A program made the translations under genes and the position numbers. A DNA stretch of 64,000 bases from Phaseolus vulgaris (lineage: Eukaryota; Streptophyta; Magnoliopsida; Fabales; Fabaceae). The stretch lies in assembly GCF_000499845.2 (NCBI RefSeq), contig NC_023753.2, positions 18,500,087 to 18,564,086 of the forward strand, written 5' to 3'. The notes under the pieces were generated by a model. The model made no database searches. It saw only the letters and a program-made list of their open reading frames with translations, and was not told the DNA's origin. Each line of letters opens with the position of its first letter. Position 1 is the stretch's first letter. Positions 42,755-54,202 of the stretch are shown piece after piece.

Positions 42755-44384
42755 TTTTTTTTTTGTTTTCCTCATCCCTCTTTTGTTTCATTTGTATTTG
42801 GTCTTTCACCACTTGAGAATGTGGTAAAGGACTAAGTACAAACTTCTTATACTTATGGGTGAAGGAAATCTCGTTAGTGAGACCATCATGCGAGGTTTTC
42901 TTATCAAATTGCCATGGTCTCCCTAATAAGATATGGCAAGCTTCCATAGGCACTACATCACATAAAACTTTGTCTTTGTAGTTCCCTATGGAAAACTTGA
43001 TTTCCACTTGCTTGTCTACATGTAGTTCCCCATTTTCATTAAGCCATTGAAGTTTGTAAGGTTTTGGGTGAGGAACTACTTGTAGTTTAAGCTTTTCAAC
43101 CATCCTAGCACTACAACAATTACAACTAGATCCACTATCCACAATGAGGGAACATATATTTTCTAAAACATTGCATCTTGTATGAAAGATGTTCTCCCTT
43201 TGTGTTTCCATGGATGTGCTAGGGTGATTGTTGAGGGTTCTCCTAATCATAAGCAATTCTCCCTCTAGTGGAGCTACCCTCTCATCCTCTCCCCCTTCCT
43301 CTCTCTCACTAGGCTCATCCTCGCCACTAGTGTACTCATCTACACCTTTAAGAAACAAAGTCCTTTGGTTTGGACATTGTGCTTGCACATGCCCTCTACC
43401 ATAGCACTTAAAACATTTAACATCTCTAGCTCGGATGGGTGGGGTTGAGGTTTCTTTGGTGAAGGGCTTGGTAGGCTCTTTTGGTTTTTCCTTGGATGTA
43501 CTACCCTCCCTTCTAAACTCTTTCTTGGGATAAAAGCTAGAATAGGGGCTCACCTTTTGACTTGAGGTTTTGCGCAAGTTTTGTTGCTCAACTTTAATGC
43601 AAAGTTGAACCAAATCATTCAAGTCTTGATAAGGTAAGAGCTCTACTCTATCTCTTATCTCAAGTGATAGGCCACTAAGGAACCTAGCTATGGTGGTTTC
43701 CTCCTCTTCTCTAATGGAGGCTCTCATCATGTAGAGCTCCATTTTTTGCCTATACTCTTCCACACTCATGTTCTTTTGTTGGAGTCTTTGGAGCTTGTCC
43801 ATCAACTCCCTATGGTAGTAGGAAGGTATATGTCGACGTCTTAGGGCTCCCCTAAGGTCATTCCAATATGTAATGGAAGGTTCCCTATGAAGACGTCTAT
43901 CTCTTTCGAGAGAGGTCCACCAATACATGGCGTTCCCTTGGAAACTAAGGGTGGCTAAGGGTACTTTTCGTTCCTCACTTACCCTATGGCAAGCAAAGAG
44001 TTGCTCTACCTTCATCTCCCAATCTAGATATACTTCTACATTTTCTTTTCCATGAAAATGAGGTAGGTCTACTCTTGTTTCCCTTGGCACCTCTTGTTCC
44101 CTTTGCCTAGTTCTTCTAGGGGGTGGTTGGTAATAATCATTGAGTCTACGGCTTCCCTCCCCTAGAGACTCAATACTTTGAGAATGGGATGCATGAGTTT
44201 TTTTTTATTTTTGTGATTTTTGTGACTTCTCTTCTTAAGCTTTAGCCAACTCATTGATTTTGTTCTCATTCTCCAATTGTCTAAAAGATATCAATTGTAC
44301 CGCTTGGGATACTTCTTTTAAAAGAGTTTTCAAAGATTTTACTTCACTTTCTATAGACTTTGGAGAGTGAGAAGAAAAAGACAT
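42755..44384 (-). pseudogene. gag-protease of chromovirus
   Basis: Start chosen at ATG 44384 (MSFSSHSPKS), followed by a coiled coil. In-frame TAA codons lie at 44235-44237 and 44208-44210, after which 44090 onwards is open. The Retrotrans_gag domain has VYLDWEMKVEQLFACHRVSE, MYWWTSLERDRRLH and TTIARFLSGL. A perfect zinc knuckle CFKCYGRGHVQAQC lies near residue 226 of the open part. The retropepsin has SLIVDSGSSCNCCS, VLCDVVPMEACHILLGRPW. The natural frame shifts at the T run 42755-42764 (plus), beyond which the gag frame reads 70 unrelated residues. Confidence 0.88.
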
Positions 44385-46248
44385 GGCTAAAACTTTGTGT
44401 ATATAGGTGTTTTACTTTGAGAAAGTTTAGGAAAGTTAGAGAAGGTAGTTTTCCAGGTAAGGGAGGTGAGTCACAAAGGACTACTTAAGTACCAAGCCTT
44501 TTCCTTGCCAAAAGCTATCCCCCAATATCTTCACACAAGACTTTCTCTTAGTGAAACACTTAGAACACAAATAAGTTGAGAAATAAATGCAAGAAAATAA
44601 TGCAAGCTAACTATGCAATCAAAGCTAGTCGGTTTAGCACACAAATTAAACAAAAATAAACATGCAAAACGTAGTTATGAAAGCAAAAGAAAAGCAATTA
44701 CAAACAAGTAACAATTACTAATCAAGAATGCTATACTATTCGGCCCTAGGTGAGGCTTCTTAGACACTTTGAGCCCTTGAAGACACACTCACCGTCTAAA
44801 CGTAATTAACAAGGTAATTAACAATAAAACAAGTTGCAAAGGAAATAAGAAAACTCCCTTTGTTGTTCCTCCTTTTGGTTAGTGCACTTCTTTGTTGTCT
44901 TGATTGTTGATCTCCTAAGTGTTTGTAGTGTTTGTTTCAAGAGAGCTTGTTTCGGCTTTGGCTTTGTCTCCTCCTTAGAATGTTGGCTTTAATTCTCCAA
45001 TTTCCAGCACCTATTCACAAGGGCTAAACCTTAAACCAAGTCAAATTCCATGCACATAAGCACCAAGGGAGAAATTAAATTCCAGCACCCAAAAAGAGAG
45101 GTCAAGGAACAAAAGCAAGAAACAAATTTAATTGAAAGAAAACAGTACCACCAAAAGGATTTATAATATGACAACTTAGAAAGAGATTCAAGAAATTAAA
45201 GCAAAAAATTAAAGGTACTCAATAAAAGGTTGGCACACAAAAGAATTCCTAAAGAAAAGCACTAGATTAGATGACCAAATAAAAAAAACAGCACCACTGG
45301 AAAATGTTGTGGGCCAGAAAACGTGTTTGTTCCCCGATTTATGCTGATCTGTATTTTTGGAATTTGGCTCTGAAATTTGTTATGCAAGATATTCAGGATC
45401 TTATCTAAAATCTGGCTTTGGATTCACTCAAAACGGATGCACCATTTTTTTTTAATAAATTTTGCAAAATTGGTGTTCGGTTAGGCCAGCTGGAGCGCTC
45501 AAGATTTGCACTCTGATTTTGTAAGATTTATCATTTTTTTTTTCTGTTGCTTCTTTTGACCTCATTCTTTTTTTGTCTTTTCTATAACACTTTAAACTTG
45601 CATTTTCCAGAAAATCAGAATTTTCCTATGGGTGGAAATATTTTTCTGGGTTAAAACAGCCAAAACAGAGAAGGTGTAAACAGGGGAATCCTGGAAAACT
45701 GGAAAAAACAGCAAGATAACCAAACTTTAACACAATGGAATTGTAAGAACGGAAATTGTGTAAGAACTAAGACACAATTATGAACTCAAACTAAAAATAA
45801 AAAGGCACCAAAGGAGCAAACGACAGCAGATTCAAGCAAATAAAGAGACCCAAAATCAAGAAACAATTAAGCCAATAATAGGACTACTAAGAATTGTTGA
45901 CAAATATGGATTCACATGACTTGAGACAACATTTATAGATTCAGAAAATAAAGACTCAAAGCATAAAATGAAGCAAAATTAAGAAAGCAAAAAGGACTCA
46001 AATTCCTAAAAGAAAACAGCCACTCAATGGTGTAAGGAATCCTATCACAAGCTGCACAGAATTTGTTCAAGATCAATTGAACAATTGTGCTTCGGTTGGA
46101 TCTTCCATAAGCACACCAAGAACAATTTAAAAAGTAAAAAACAGCAAGACAAGTATGGAATTTAAATGACAATATGAAATAAAGAAGAACTGAAAATTTA
46201 AAAGACCAAGCTACTCATCTTGAAGAACCAAAAGCTCATGATACCAAA
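44385..46248 (-). promoter_or_regulatory. Leader and primer-binding site of chromovirus
   Basis: About 1.9 kb untranslated leader. The minus strand next to the LTR is TTTGGTATCATGAGC (plus 46234-46248), the initiator tRNA-Met primer-binding site. The leader is homologous, in opposite orientation, to 62389-64000, for example CAGCACCACTGGAAAATGTT near 45288 against its complement near 63324. It is also homologous to the TR-GAG leader at 33026-33300. A 79-residue frame at 45933-46172 has no known domain. Confidence 0.8.
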
Positions 46249-46947
46249 TGATGGCATTTTCATGTGTTCTTCTTGAATCAAAGTAGAAAATAAGGTGCGG
46301 AAGCAATGGGTGAGATGATCAAGACCCTCCTAGGAGTTGTGTTGGCCTTGTAGGTGCATGATGAGTATGGTGTTTGAGTGGTTCGGCCAGCTCAAGGGAA
46401 AAAGGTGAAAAGGATTGAAGTTTAGAGCCTAGATTTCTAGGAGAAGTAAAGCTTGTGCACAAAAATGGCAGCATAACCTTACTCAATTAAACTTGAAAAA
46501 TACAATGAGATAGCTTTCCTATTTATAAGCTATCTTGGACGTAAATGGTAAGCTAACTTCTAAGGAAAAGAAAACCAAAATTAAATCTAAATGCTAAGCC
46601 ATGTGCCATGTGCAATGACCGGCCACACAACCCTAGTTTCTAGAATGTTTCCATCAAAAGTGCTTTCTACACTATCCTATCTACTAAGTACCCCTAATGG
46701 GCCTTTATGCAAACATATACAAAGCCTTCTCTCTTCCATCCGTGGCTTCATTTACTTGTGTTTGAGCATGTTTGGCCATTGATCTTGTAAGGGGGCCTAG
46801 ACGGTCTAGCTCCATGGATAGCCTCCCTCCTTCACGTCCTAGACGTTCACCTTCACGTCCTAGACGCTCACCTTGGTCTTGGTCTAGACGCTCTCCTTGG
46901 CTTGGGCCTTGGCTTCCTTGGGTAGGTGTGCTTGGCCCTCCTCCATC

Positions 46948-46948
<1 letters not shown>
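46249..46948 (-). repeat. 5' LTR of chromovirus
   Basis: 700 bp, identical to 39207-39906 except T at 46846. On the minus strand the TATA box TTATAAATAG lies at 46519-46528. The element promoter therefore precedes a leader of about 2 kb. Confidence 0.95.

Positions 46949-46986
<38 letters not shown>
46949..46986. repeat. AT dinucleotide microsatellite
   Basis: TATTA followed by about 17 AT units, directly against the chromovirus border. The left flank of the element is also AT-rich (AATATTATA). The tract probably grew after or at insertion and hides the target duplication. Confidence 0.9.
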
Positions 46987-46989
<3 letters not shown>

Positions 46990-47234
46990 CAAGAATACAT
47001 TTGATCAAAGTAGATTACATTCAATCCCAAGTTAGAAAGCACTTAGCCATTCATGACAGCTTCTCCAATCTTCATTCTTGACCTGGATTGCATAAGAAGA
47101 GTTGATATGAGCAAGTTCTTCTCCTAACAACAGAGGTTTTCTTCTCTTTCTCTCACTAGCTTCTCTCTAAAAATCAATTCTTGTTTTCAACTCTCCTTTT
47201 TTCACTTTGTTCCAAAATTTATATATTGAACTTT

Positions 47235-47445
47235 AGCTCAAGCGAGCCAATTTAGCTTAAGCTAGAGTTTTCAGTGCATTTTTAGCTTGAGCTAGCAATT
47301 CTAGCCTGAGCTAGATTAGTACTGCACCTTTAATCAAATCTGGACAGTTTTAGCTTGAGCTAAATCCTCTAGCTTGAGCTAAATCTTCTAGCTTGAGCTA
47401 AATCTTCTTGCTTGAGCTAAATCTTCTTTTGATCCAATTAAGTTT
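47235..47445 (-). repeat. AGCT-rich imperfect palindrome repeats in LTR U3
   Basis: The word TAGCTTGAGCTA or close variants recurs about nine times. The last four form a regular array with a period of about 18 bp (TAGCTTGAGCTAAATCTTC). Each unit is a near-palindrome. The array ends about 10 bp upstream (minus strand) of the TATA box at 47217-47225, so it occupies an enhancer-like position. Confidence 0.8.
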
Positions 47446-47648
47446 TTGATTTCTTTCTTTCATGCTTCATATTCATCTGCAATTTACACAAAAATTGAGA
47501 TTAAATTTCTTCATTTGTTTCTTAGTTCAAAATATATAATCAGATTCAATAATTCTCATATTAGGGTAATTTTCTTACATTAAGCAACAATTAAGTTCCA
47601 AAGTGTTCAATTTTCTCAATCATAAAAACTACACATTGACACTTATCG

Positions 47649-49063
47649 ATTTCCCACCAATCTAGAATCTTGTTTGTCCTCAAGCGAAGTAATTGAATCC
47701 CAAAAAATATGAGTTCATTCTTCCCCAAAATCCTTAGAAATCAAATCTATAATTCGATATCAGAACAACTTCATGGAAAGAGCACAAGATAATTCAAAAA
47801 AAATTATGGTGTTTCCTATCAATTCAAACCAAGACATGATAAGATTGTATTCAATTTCCAAGGTAAACAATTGTTACTCTTCACTGAGAATCAAACTAAG
47901 GTATTTCTCTCTTCATTCCTCACTGGTGAGTGTTTTCCTTCTCTTTTCACTGATTTCCAAGCAAATTTAAGCTTGCCTTTCATTTCCAGTTGATTACAAA
48001 CACTTTTACAAACATAGATCTTGAGATCTTTTTCAGGTTGTAATGAGGTTGGGTTACAAATAAAATTTGGTTTTTCCAGGATAACAAAATGCACACTTAA
48101 CAAAAGAATAGCATATTTGCAATTCAATTTCTAATTGTTTTATTCATTATCCCTTCCATAAGATTCATCTACATTACTTCCCTTTTTATTCTTGTAATCC
48201 CCTTTTATTTTCTTTTTCTTCTATTTCTTTAGAAAAGAGAATGAGAATGTGGATTATTTTGTAATCCCTTTTTTTTTTCTTTTTGCTTATTTTTTTTCAT
48301 TCTCAAGATCCCAACAGCCACACCAAACCCAATTCTTCTAATTATAGAAATTTGAATTGCACCTATGCTCTCCTTTTGTTAGCATACCACAGGGTAGGAC
48401 AATATATGTATATCAGAAGCTAGGGTGCAATAAAAAAAAATTTAGCTCAAAAAGGGTTATTTTTCTACACATTTCATTATATATTGCAAAGGTTAGCTGT
48501 TTGGCCCTGAGTTTTCTCACATCCAACTCTATTAAACATGCTTCAATCATCTCCATATTTGATTTTGTGATGCAAATTGACTAGAAAAATAGGCAACCTC
48601 AATTAACTCTTCACTAGTGAAAGTCTCTCAAACTGTGTAAAGGTTTCACATTCTCACTTGGTTGGTTAATTTCAATTTCTCATTTGTTCTCAATCATTGC
48701 TTTCAACTATTTACCTTGTTCCAACTTTTACACATTAGTATCCTTTCTCAATTTGAGTGATAGTTCCAGCCAGAAATTCTTTTTCAAATTAAGTCCCTGA
48801 TCAATCCATTTGATTGTTTTAATTTAGAACTATTGTTTGATTTCTTTTTCCAAAAAAATTATACCATCATCTATCTATATACAAGATTTCACAAAATATG
48901 CAAACATCAACCACTATACTAACATAAGTTTGCCATCAACAAAAGCTAAAGTAACAAATATTAAACTAAACTGCTAAAGTCAACTAACTAAACTAAACCA
49001 CTTAAACTAAATTAATACTGAAATTAAAGTTAAACAAAAAAAAAGATAAAACCAGTTTTTTGT
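47649..49063 (-). other. 3' untranslated region of Athila-like element
   Basis: Between the third-ORF stop (49064) and the LTR. On the minus strand TGAGGACAAACAAGATTCTA then GATTGGTGGGAAAT (plus about 47649-47690) is a polypurine-tract region of Athila type. The rest is AT-rich. Plus-strand frames of 65-75 codons show no domain. Confidence 0.6.
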
Positions 49064-49201
49064 TCATTGTGCATGAAAAGTATCAATCTCCTCTGTGCCA
49101 ACATCATCATTCTGAACATGGTTTGGATCTTCATCTCCTGTTGCTCCAGATGGTCCAGCTCCCTTTTCTTGTGCATCCTTTGTATAGAAGCCAGTAACAT
49201 A
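49064..49201 (-). CDS. C-terminal end of Athila-like third ORF, beyond Copia 2
   Basis: 46 codons that continue the reading frame of 58054-59291 when the Copia 2 insertion and one target duplication are removed. It starts within the codon split at the insertion and runs through acidic Gly/Pro-containing sequence (EKGAGPSGATGDEDP) to TGA at 49064-49066. No stop or shift intervenes, so the ORF was complete when Copia 2 landed. Confidence 0.75.
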   Translation of the reverse strand, partial: YVTGFYTKDAQEKGAGPSGATGDEDPNHVQNDDVGTEEIDTFHAQ

Positions 49202-50223
49202 TGTTGGGTCCAATAGTGTCAAAGTTCAAGAGGGGAGGGGGGGGGGGGGTGAATTGACCTTTTAAAACTTTATCGCAGAATCAGTATTTATCACAGTACA
49301 CAGAAAATAAATCGATTTATTTGGAAATGAACAGATTTATTTTGGCACTGTTTATGTTTGAAAACGTTTAGCCAAGTTATTCTCGAGGTTGTACAGATTA
49401 ATTTGCAAGCCACACACACAATGATATTAGAGAGAAAACAATGAACAGCAAAAACAGTAACCTTCAATATTTAAGCAAGTGATAAAGCTTCAATTATTAG
49501 CTTATCAGTCAATTGGGTAACCTATCACAAACAAGTTGTTCCAGTTGTAATTAACAGTTCATATAATTTCATAACAGAACCAAACTGATTTTCGATAAAA
49601 TAAGAATAGTATGAACAAGTCCAGAAAGAACAGATTTATTTTTAATTGAACAGATTCAATTTCTGGCAGATTAACAGATAAGCACTCAAAAGCAGTTAGA
49701 GAATCTGTTATGTGAAGGAGACTTAGTCAACCATTCTGGTGCAGGAACAAAACGAAAAACCGTTAAGATAAACATGGCACCAGATTAATAAGAATCTATT
49801 CATTTACAGATGAACAGATTTATTTTTCAAAACGATAACAGAAAAGACTTAACTATCAAAACACAGTCGTTTTGAAAGAGAGAAGACTTAGTCAAAATAC
49901 TTGATGCACAAAACCTGATTTTCAAAAGCCTTAGTCAATGCACCAGTTTAAAAAAAAATCTGTTTATTTAGAAAAGAACATATTTATTTTTATGCAGTAA
50001 AGGTGTTTTTGCAAAACATGTGAAAAACAGTTTCAGAAAAATTATGCTTGCTCTTATCACATGGTCAGGGGTTAAGAGGTGAGTTACCCAGCAAAAAGCC
50101 TACTCTTAAACAACCTCTAACCTATACCTAAGACATTCTTAAAGCAAATACAACTATACATGAAATGTACACAAATGGCTTCATCAAACACATGTCTTGA
50201 AGGAGCAGCAACCATCTTCAACA
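49202..50223 (-). repeat. 3' LTR of Copia 2, internally deleted
   Basis: 1022 bp. Relative to the 5' LTR it lacks the bases matching 56930-57515, joining AAGCACT directly to CAAAAGCAG at 49686/49687. The lost part includes the TATA box. A G run (49231-49250) is longer than in Copia 1. Confidence 0.92.
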
Positions 50224-50545
50224 ATCTCCCGCTGTTTGATGGAGACAAATCCCCACAGCCCTGTTGCTTTAAGAACCTGTACTGCACCAAATACTAAACC
50301 AGAAAATTGAAACATTGCATAACATGTAAATCAGTTTTAAGGTGCAGAATGTAACTTCCTGTTTCAGCTAGCTTCACCTAGCATGGTGAGCTATTTTTCT
50401 CCCCTATTGGATTCATCAAACAACATTTAAGCATAGATAAATATAAAACAGAAACACAACCATAACAGTCCAGAAACAAATACAAATTGTTCAACATTAC
50501 AGAAATTAAAAACTGATAATCGAAAGCATGGAAAACAAGATACTT
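50224..50545 (-). promoter_or_regulatory. 3' untranslated region of Copia 2 with polypurine tracts
   Basis: The minus strand next to the LTR reads CATCAAACAGCGGGAGAT, a polypurine tract with one C interrupting the G run. A second tract-like word (CCAATAGGGGAGAA) lies at plus 50397-50410 beside TTGATGAAT, the same layout as in Copia 1. Confidence 0.7.
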
Positions 50546-51841
50546 CTAATCTTTGTAATATAACTCTGCAAGCTGCAACTGAACTCCTTCAATTTGGTCA
50601 TCAAGATGCTGAAACCTTGCTTGAGTGGTCTCAAAATATGCTCTCTGTTCTGTTGTCATGGCATCAAGGCGATACAAAACTTGCCTTTCAAACATGGATG
50701 ATGGTTCGCCTCTGTATTCTGGAGTTTGATAGGCAACAATAGCATTCTGATGAGTTGCAACAGCCTCTTCATGCATTGATTGTGGAGCCGGTGAATCTCC
50801 TCTGATTTCTACAGATGGAGAGCTTGTCCTATGACTTCCAGCATGACCAGCAGATGGCTCTTGCCTGTAGGAGTGATGGATAACATAACATGAGTGTTCT
50901 GCAGCTTGAACCGTGTCATCCTCCATGTGAACATCCTCATCTCCATCTTCATTGTTGAGGTTTGAGGCTCCACGTTCTTCTTGAGGATCATTACCTTTGA
51001 GAATCACCCAGCTGTCCTCCACTCTATGAAACCCCATTTTTGTGAGAGTTGAGTTGTCAATCTCACTCACAGCTTTGATGGTTTCATTTCGCTCATTGGA
51101 AGTGTCAATGCCAAAGTGGTCAATCAATTTTGAAACAAGTATAGCATAAGGAAAGCGATAATCAGTTAATCTTTTGGATTTCAGCATATGCTCATTGATG
51201 ATATACACCCAGTTAACCTTGATCAGATTCATGATGCAGTATAAAAGGATTAAATCCTCTTCATGTAAAACATCATGATTTATACCTCTTGGGATGAGCT
51301 GCCATGCTATAATATAGGCAACAAGACGTGGTGTTAGGTTCAAATGACCTGCATGGAATCTGCTTATACTCTGGGCAAGGTTCCTCATACAGCTTTTGTA
51401 ATACTGAAGTTTGTTGAACTCCTGAATCCCACTCGTGTTCCCCTTTCCAACCTTTAGACTAGAATATTTGATTCCAGCCACTGAATTCTAGACTTCACTA
51501 GTGACCTTCATTTTGATCCCTTTCACATAGGATACAATGTTCTTTCCATCCAAGGTTAGATTTGTGTAAAACACCTTAACTAAGTCAAGGTATACATTAC
51601 TTGTTAATTCCAGCAGCTTTTTCAGTTTTTGATGCTTCAGTGCAGACCTTGTTTCAGCCAATTTCTCTGATTTCAGCCAGTTGAAATCAAGCACCTTGGG
51701 TATGTTAATCTGTTTTCTGCTCATTTCGTGAATGTAGGCATTGATACCCTCTTCATCTCCAGCAAACCAGCCTTCCAGCACACCTTGAAAGGTGCTTTGC
51801 TAGTTCTGATTTTTCTTTTTCTGTCTTGAAGAAGAAGCCAT
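50546..51841 (-). pseudogene. Envelope-position ORF of Copia 2 (plant transposon / envelope-like family)
   Basis: Homologous to 11057-12242 over its whole length. Start is probably the ATG at 51839-51841 (M-A-S-S-S), with an in-frame TAG near 51800. The main part opens at 51781 (GWFAGDEEGINAYIHEM). Landmarks are VYLDLVKVFYTNL, VKGIKMKV, a TAG at about 51488 where Copia 1 has Trp, RLVAYIIAWQLIPRG, LYCIMNLIKVN and FPYAILVSKLIDHFG. An acidic linker and the C-terminal coiled coil follow (MFERQVLYRLDAMT ... LAELYYKD). Again no signal peptide or clear membrane helix. It probably shared a function with the Copia 1 and Athila-like ORFs; that function is unknown. Confidence 0.72.
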
Positions 51842-52243
51842 GGTTGAACCAGAATTTTCTTGTGTTTCAAATGGTGAGAGCCGAAAATGGACAACCAATG
51901 TGGGTAGCAAATTTTCACACAGATTTATATTGTAAAAAGAATGAGATGATGGAGCAGTTATGAATGGATATGCACGAAGATTTTATGCTCTGAAATTGTG
52001 CAGAGAATCTTTGAAAATATGCAGCAAATATTTAGGGTCACGAACACACATACCACACCTTAATTGAGCACCCAAACCATCAAATCGGTTACATAACCAT
52101 GACCAAAACCGTCAAAGGTACAATGGTTAATGCCCACTAAGTCAGTCAATCAGTCAAAGATTAAAATTTCTCTTTTCTAGTCATCAAAGCATATCAGTAC
52201 CAAAAATAAACACATTTAATTGCAAATAAACAGATTTAATTTT
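51842..52243 (-). other. Spacer between RNase H and third ORF, Copia 2
   Basis: About 400 bp without coding signature, equivalent to 12243-12773 in Copia 1. It shares TCTCTTTTCTAGTCA near 52167 with the Copia 1 spacer (12700). Confidence 0.45.
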
Positions 52244-54202
52244 TCACTGCGAGGTACAATTGACATTTATAATTCCCAATTCATTAAGCAGAAAATTAAA
52301 CCTATCTTTAGCCAATGGTTTTGTAAACAAATCTGCAAGTTGTAAATCTATACCAATGAACTTAATCATACATGTTCCATTAGATATGTCTTCCCTTAGA
52401 AAGTGATGCCTAATTTCAATGTGTTTGGTTCTAGAATGCATAACAGGTTTTTTGGTTAAGTTGATTGCACTTATGTTATCACACAGCAGAGGTATATGGT
52501 TAAGTAAGATACCAAAGTCATTCAACTGTTGTCTTAGCCATATGGTTTGAGCACAACAACTCCCTGCTACAATGTACTATGCTTCAGCAGTGGAGAGAGC
52601 AACACATGCCTGTTTTTTGCATTGCCATGAGATCAAGCTTGATCCAAGCAAGTGGCAGGTACCACTGGTGGTCTTCCTATCAATTTTGCAACCTGCAAAG
52701 TATAAATCAGAATATCCAGTTAAACTGAATGAAATGTTACCTGGATACCAAAAGACAACTTCTTTAGTTCCTTGTAAATATTTCAGAATCCTTTTGGCAG
52801 CATTGTAGTGTGATTCTTTAGGAGCAGATTGAAACCGAGCACACATGCACACTGCAAACATTATGTCAGGCCTGCTGGCAGTGAGATACAATAGAGATCC
52901 TATGAGTCCTCTGTATTTGGTTTCATCAATAGAAATTCCAGCTTCATCATGATCCAAGTGACAGCTAGTTGAGAAGGGTGTGCTGATTGGTTTGCACTTG
53001 TCCATTTCAAATTTTCTCAGCAGATCCTTGCAATACTTAGCTTGATTCAAGAAAATGCCATTCTTGAGTTGTTTGACCTGCAAGCCTAGAAAATAGTTCA
53101 ACTCACCCATCATTGACATTTCAAACTCACTCTTCATGATTTCCACAAAAGTTTCACACAATTCTCCATTGTTTGATCCAAAAATGATGTCATCCACATA
53201 TACTTGGACTAGAATTGTGTCATCCCCTTTCTTCTTGATGAACAAGGTCTTATCTGATGTGCCTCTGTCATAGCCTTGTGAGGTGAGGAAATCATTTAGC
53301 CTCTCATACCATTGCCTAGGAGCTTGCTTAAGCCCATAGAAAGCCTTTTTAAGTTTGAACACGTGTCCTGGATGCTGATGGTCTTCAAAACCTGGTGGCT
53401 GTGAAACGAATACCTCTTCATTTATATAACCATTCAAGAAGGCACTCTTCACATCCATTTGGAATAGCTTGAACCCTTTGATGCAGGAGAAGGCAAGTAG
53501 CAATCTGACAGCTTCTAGCCGAGCCACTGGTGCATATGTCTCATCATAGTCTATTCCTTCTTCTTGATTATACCCTTTAGCCACTAGCCTAGCCTTATTT
53601 CTGGTAATCACCCCATGCTCACCCATCTTGTTTCTGAATACCCATTTTGTTCCAATTATATTCATCTCAGGTATTCTAGGAACAAGAGTCCAGACCTCAT
53701 TAAGAGCAAATTGATTCAGTTCCTCTTGCATGGCCAGAATCCAGTTGTTGTCCTTTAGGGCTTCATTCAGATTTTTGGGTTCCACTTGAGATACAAAGGC
53801 CATTGTTTCATAGAAGTTATTCAAGGATTTTCTAGTTGACACTCCTTTCTCAATGTTCCCAATGACATTATCAGGGGTTAGTTCTCTCGGGGTTTTCCAC
53901 TCTTTTGACAAACCTACAAACACAGTAGGTTCTTGCATAGCATGTGTATCAGCAGTATCAATATGAATCGATTCATTTTGATTTAAAACAGATTTAAATT
54001 CATTACAGTCAAAGTCATCAACAACAGTTTTAGATATGTTATGATCCGCTTCATCAAATACAACATGCATTGATTCTTCTACTATGAGCAACCTTTTATT
54101 GAAGACTCTATATGCATGACCATTCAAAGCATAACCAATGTGCACACCTTCATCAGATTTAGCATCAAACTTACCTAAATTCTCTTTGCCATTATTCAAC
54201 AC
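52244..54202 (-). pseudogene. Reverse transcriptase-RNase H of Copia 2
   Basis: Integrase C-terminus, RT and RNase H in one frame broken by TAG near 52574 (A-E-A-stop-Y-I, where Copia 1 has Lys). RT keeps [24 protein letters not shown] and the active site [12 protein letters not shown]. RNase H has [13 protein letters not shown], then after the stop CDNISAI and HIEIRHHFLRED, ending TGA at 52244. Just upstream a TGA at 54203-54205 replaces the Tyr of the HLRVFGYKCF region. Confidence 0.88.

Larger units (their letters stand above)
39207..46948 (-). mobile_element. Chromovirus (probably CRM clade), very recent insertion
   Basis: A 7742-bp Ty3/Gypsy element with 700-bp LTRs (39207-39906, 46249-46948) that differ at one base (C39804 versus T46846). 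The initiator tRNA-Met primer-binding site is next to 46249. Minus-strand order is leader, gag-protease, RT-RNase H, integrase. The integrase C-terminus (LVWLHLRKDRFP, RKSKLSPRGDGPF) resembles CRM-clade elements as I know them, and its coding region runs 81 codons into the 3' LTR. No clean target duplication is visible: the left flank is TTATA and the right flank TATTA in an AT repeat. Coding lesions are two stops in gag, a frameshift before RT, a mutated RT active site, a stop before integrase and a frameshift in integrase. Confidence 0.9.
38584..47648 (-). repeat. 3' LTR of Athila-like element, split by chromovirus
   Basis: Two pieces, 38584-39206 and 46949-47648, together about 1.32 kb. 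The left end is TGATTTTTCTCGGCAAGTG. The word CGGCAAGTGTACCG followed by CCCACAGGGA is common in plant Gypsy LTRs. The right end is inferred at ACTTATCG, where the minus strand would start TGATAAGTG with its T mutated to C. A TATA box lies on the minus strand at 47217-47225, downstream of a minisatellite. The partner LTR is outside the window, so the right border is an estimate. Confidence 0.55.

Noticed and set aside
42755..42764. Programmed frameshift between gag-protease and RT in the chromovirus
   Set aside because: The A run could be a slippery site, but the element has several other lesions, including another homopolymer shift in integrase, so simple decay or a read error is more likely.
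47773..48584. Frames of 65-78 codons on both strands in the Athila-like 3' region
   Set aside because: Lys/Phe/Ser-rich chance frames in AT-rich DNA; no homologous frame elsewhere in the window.
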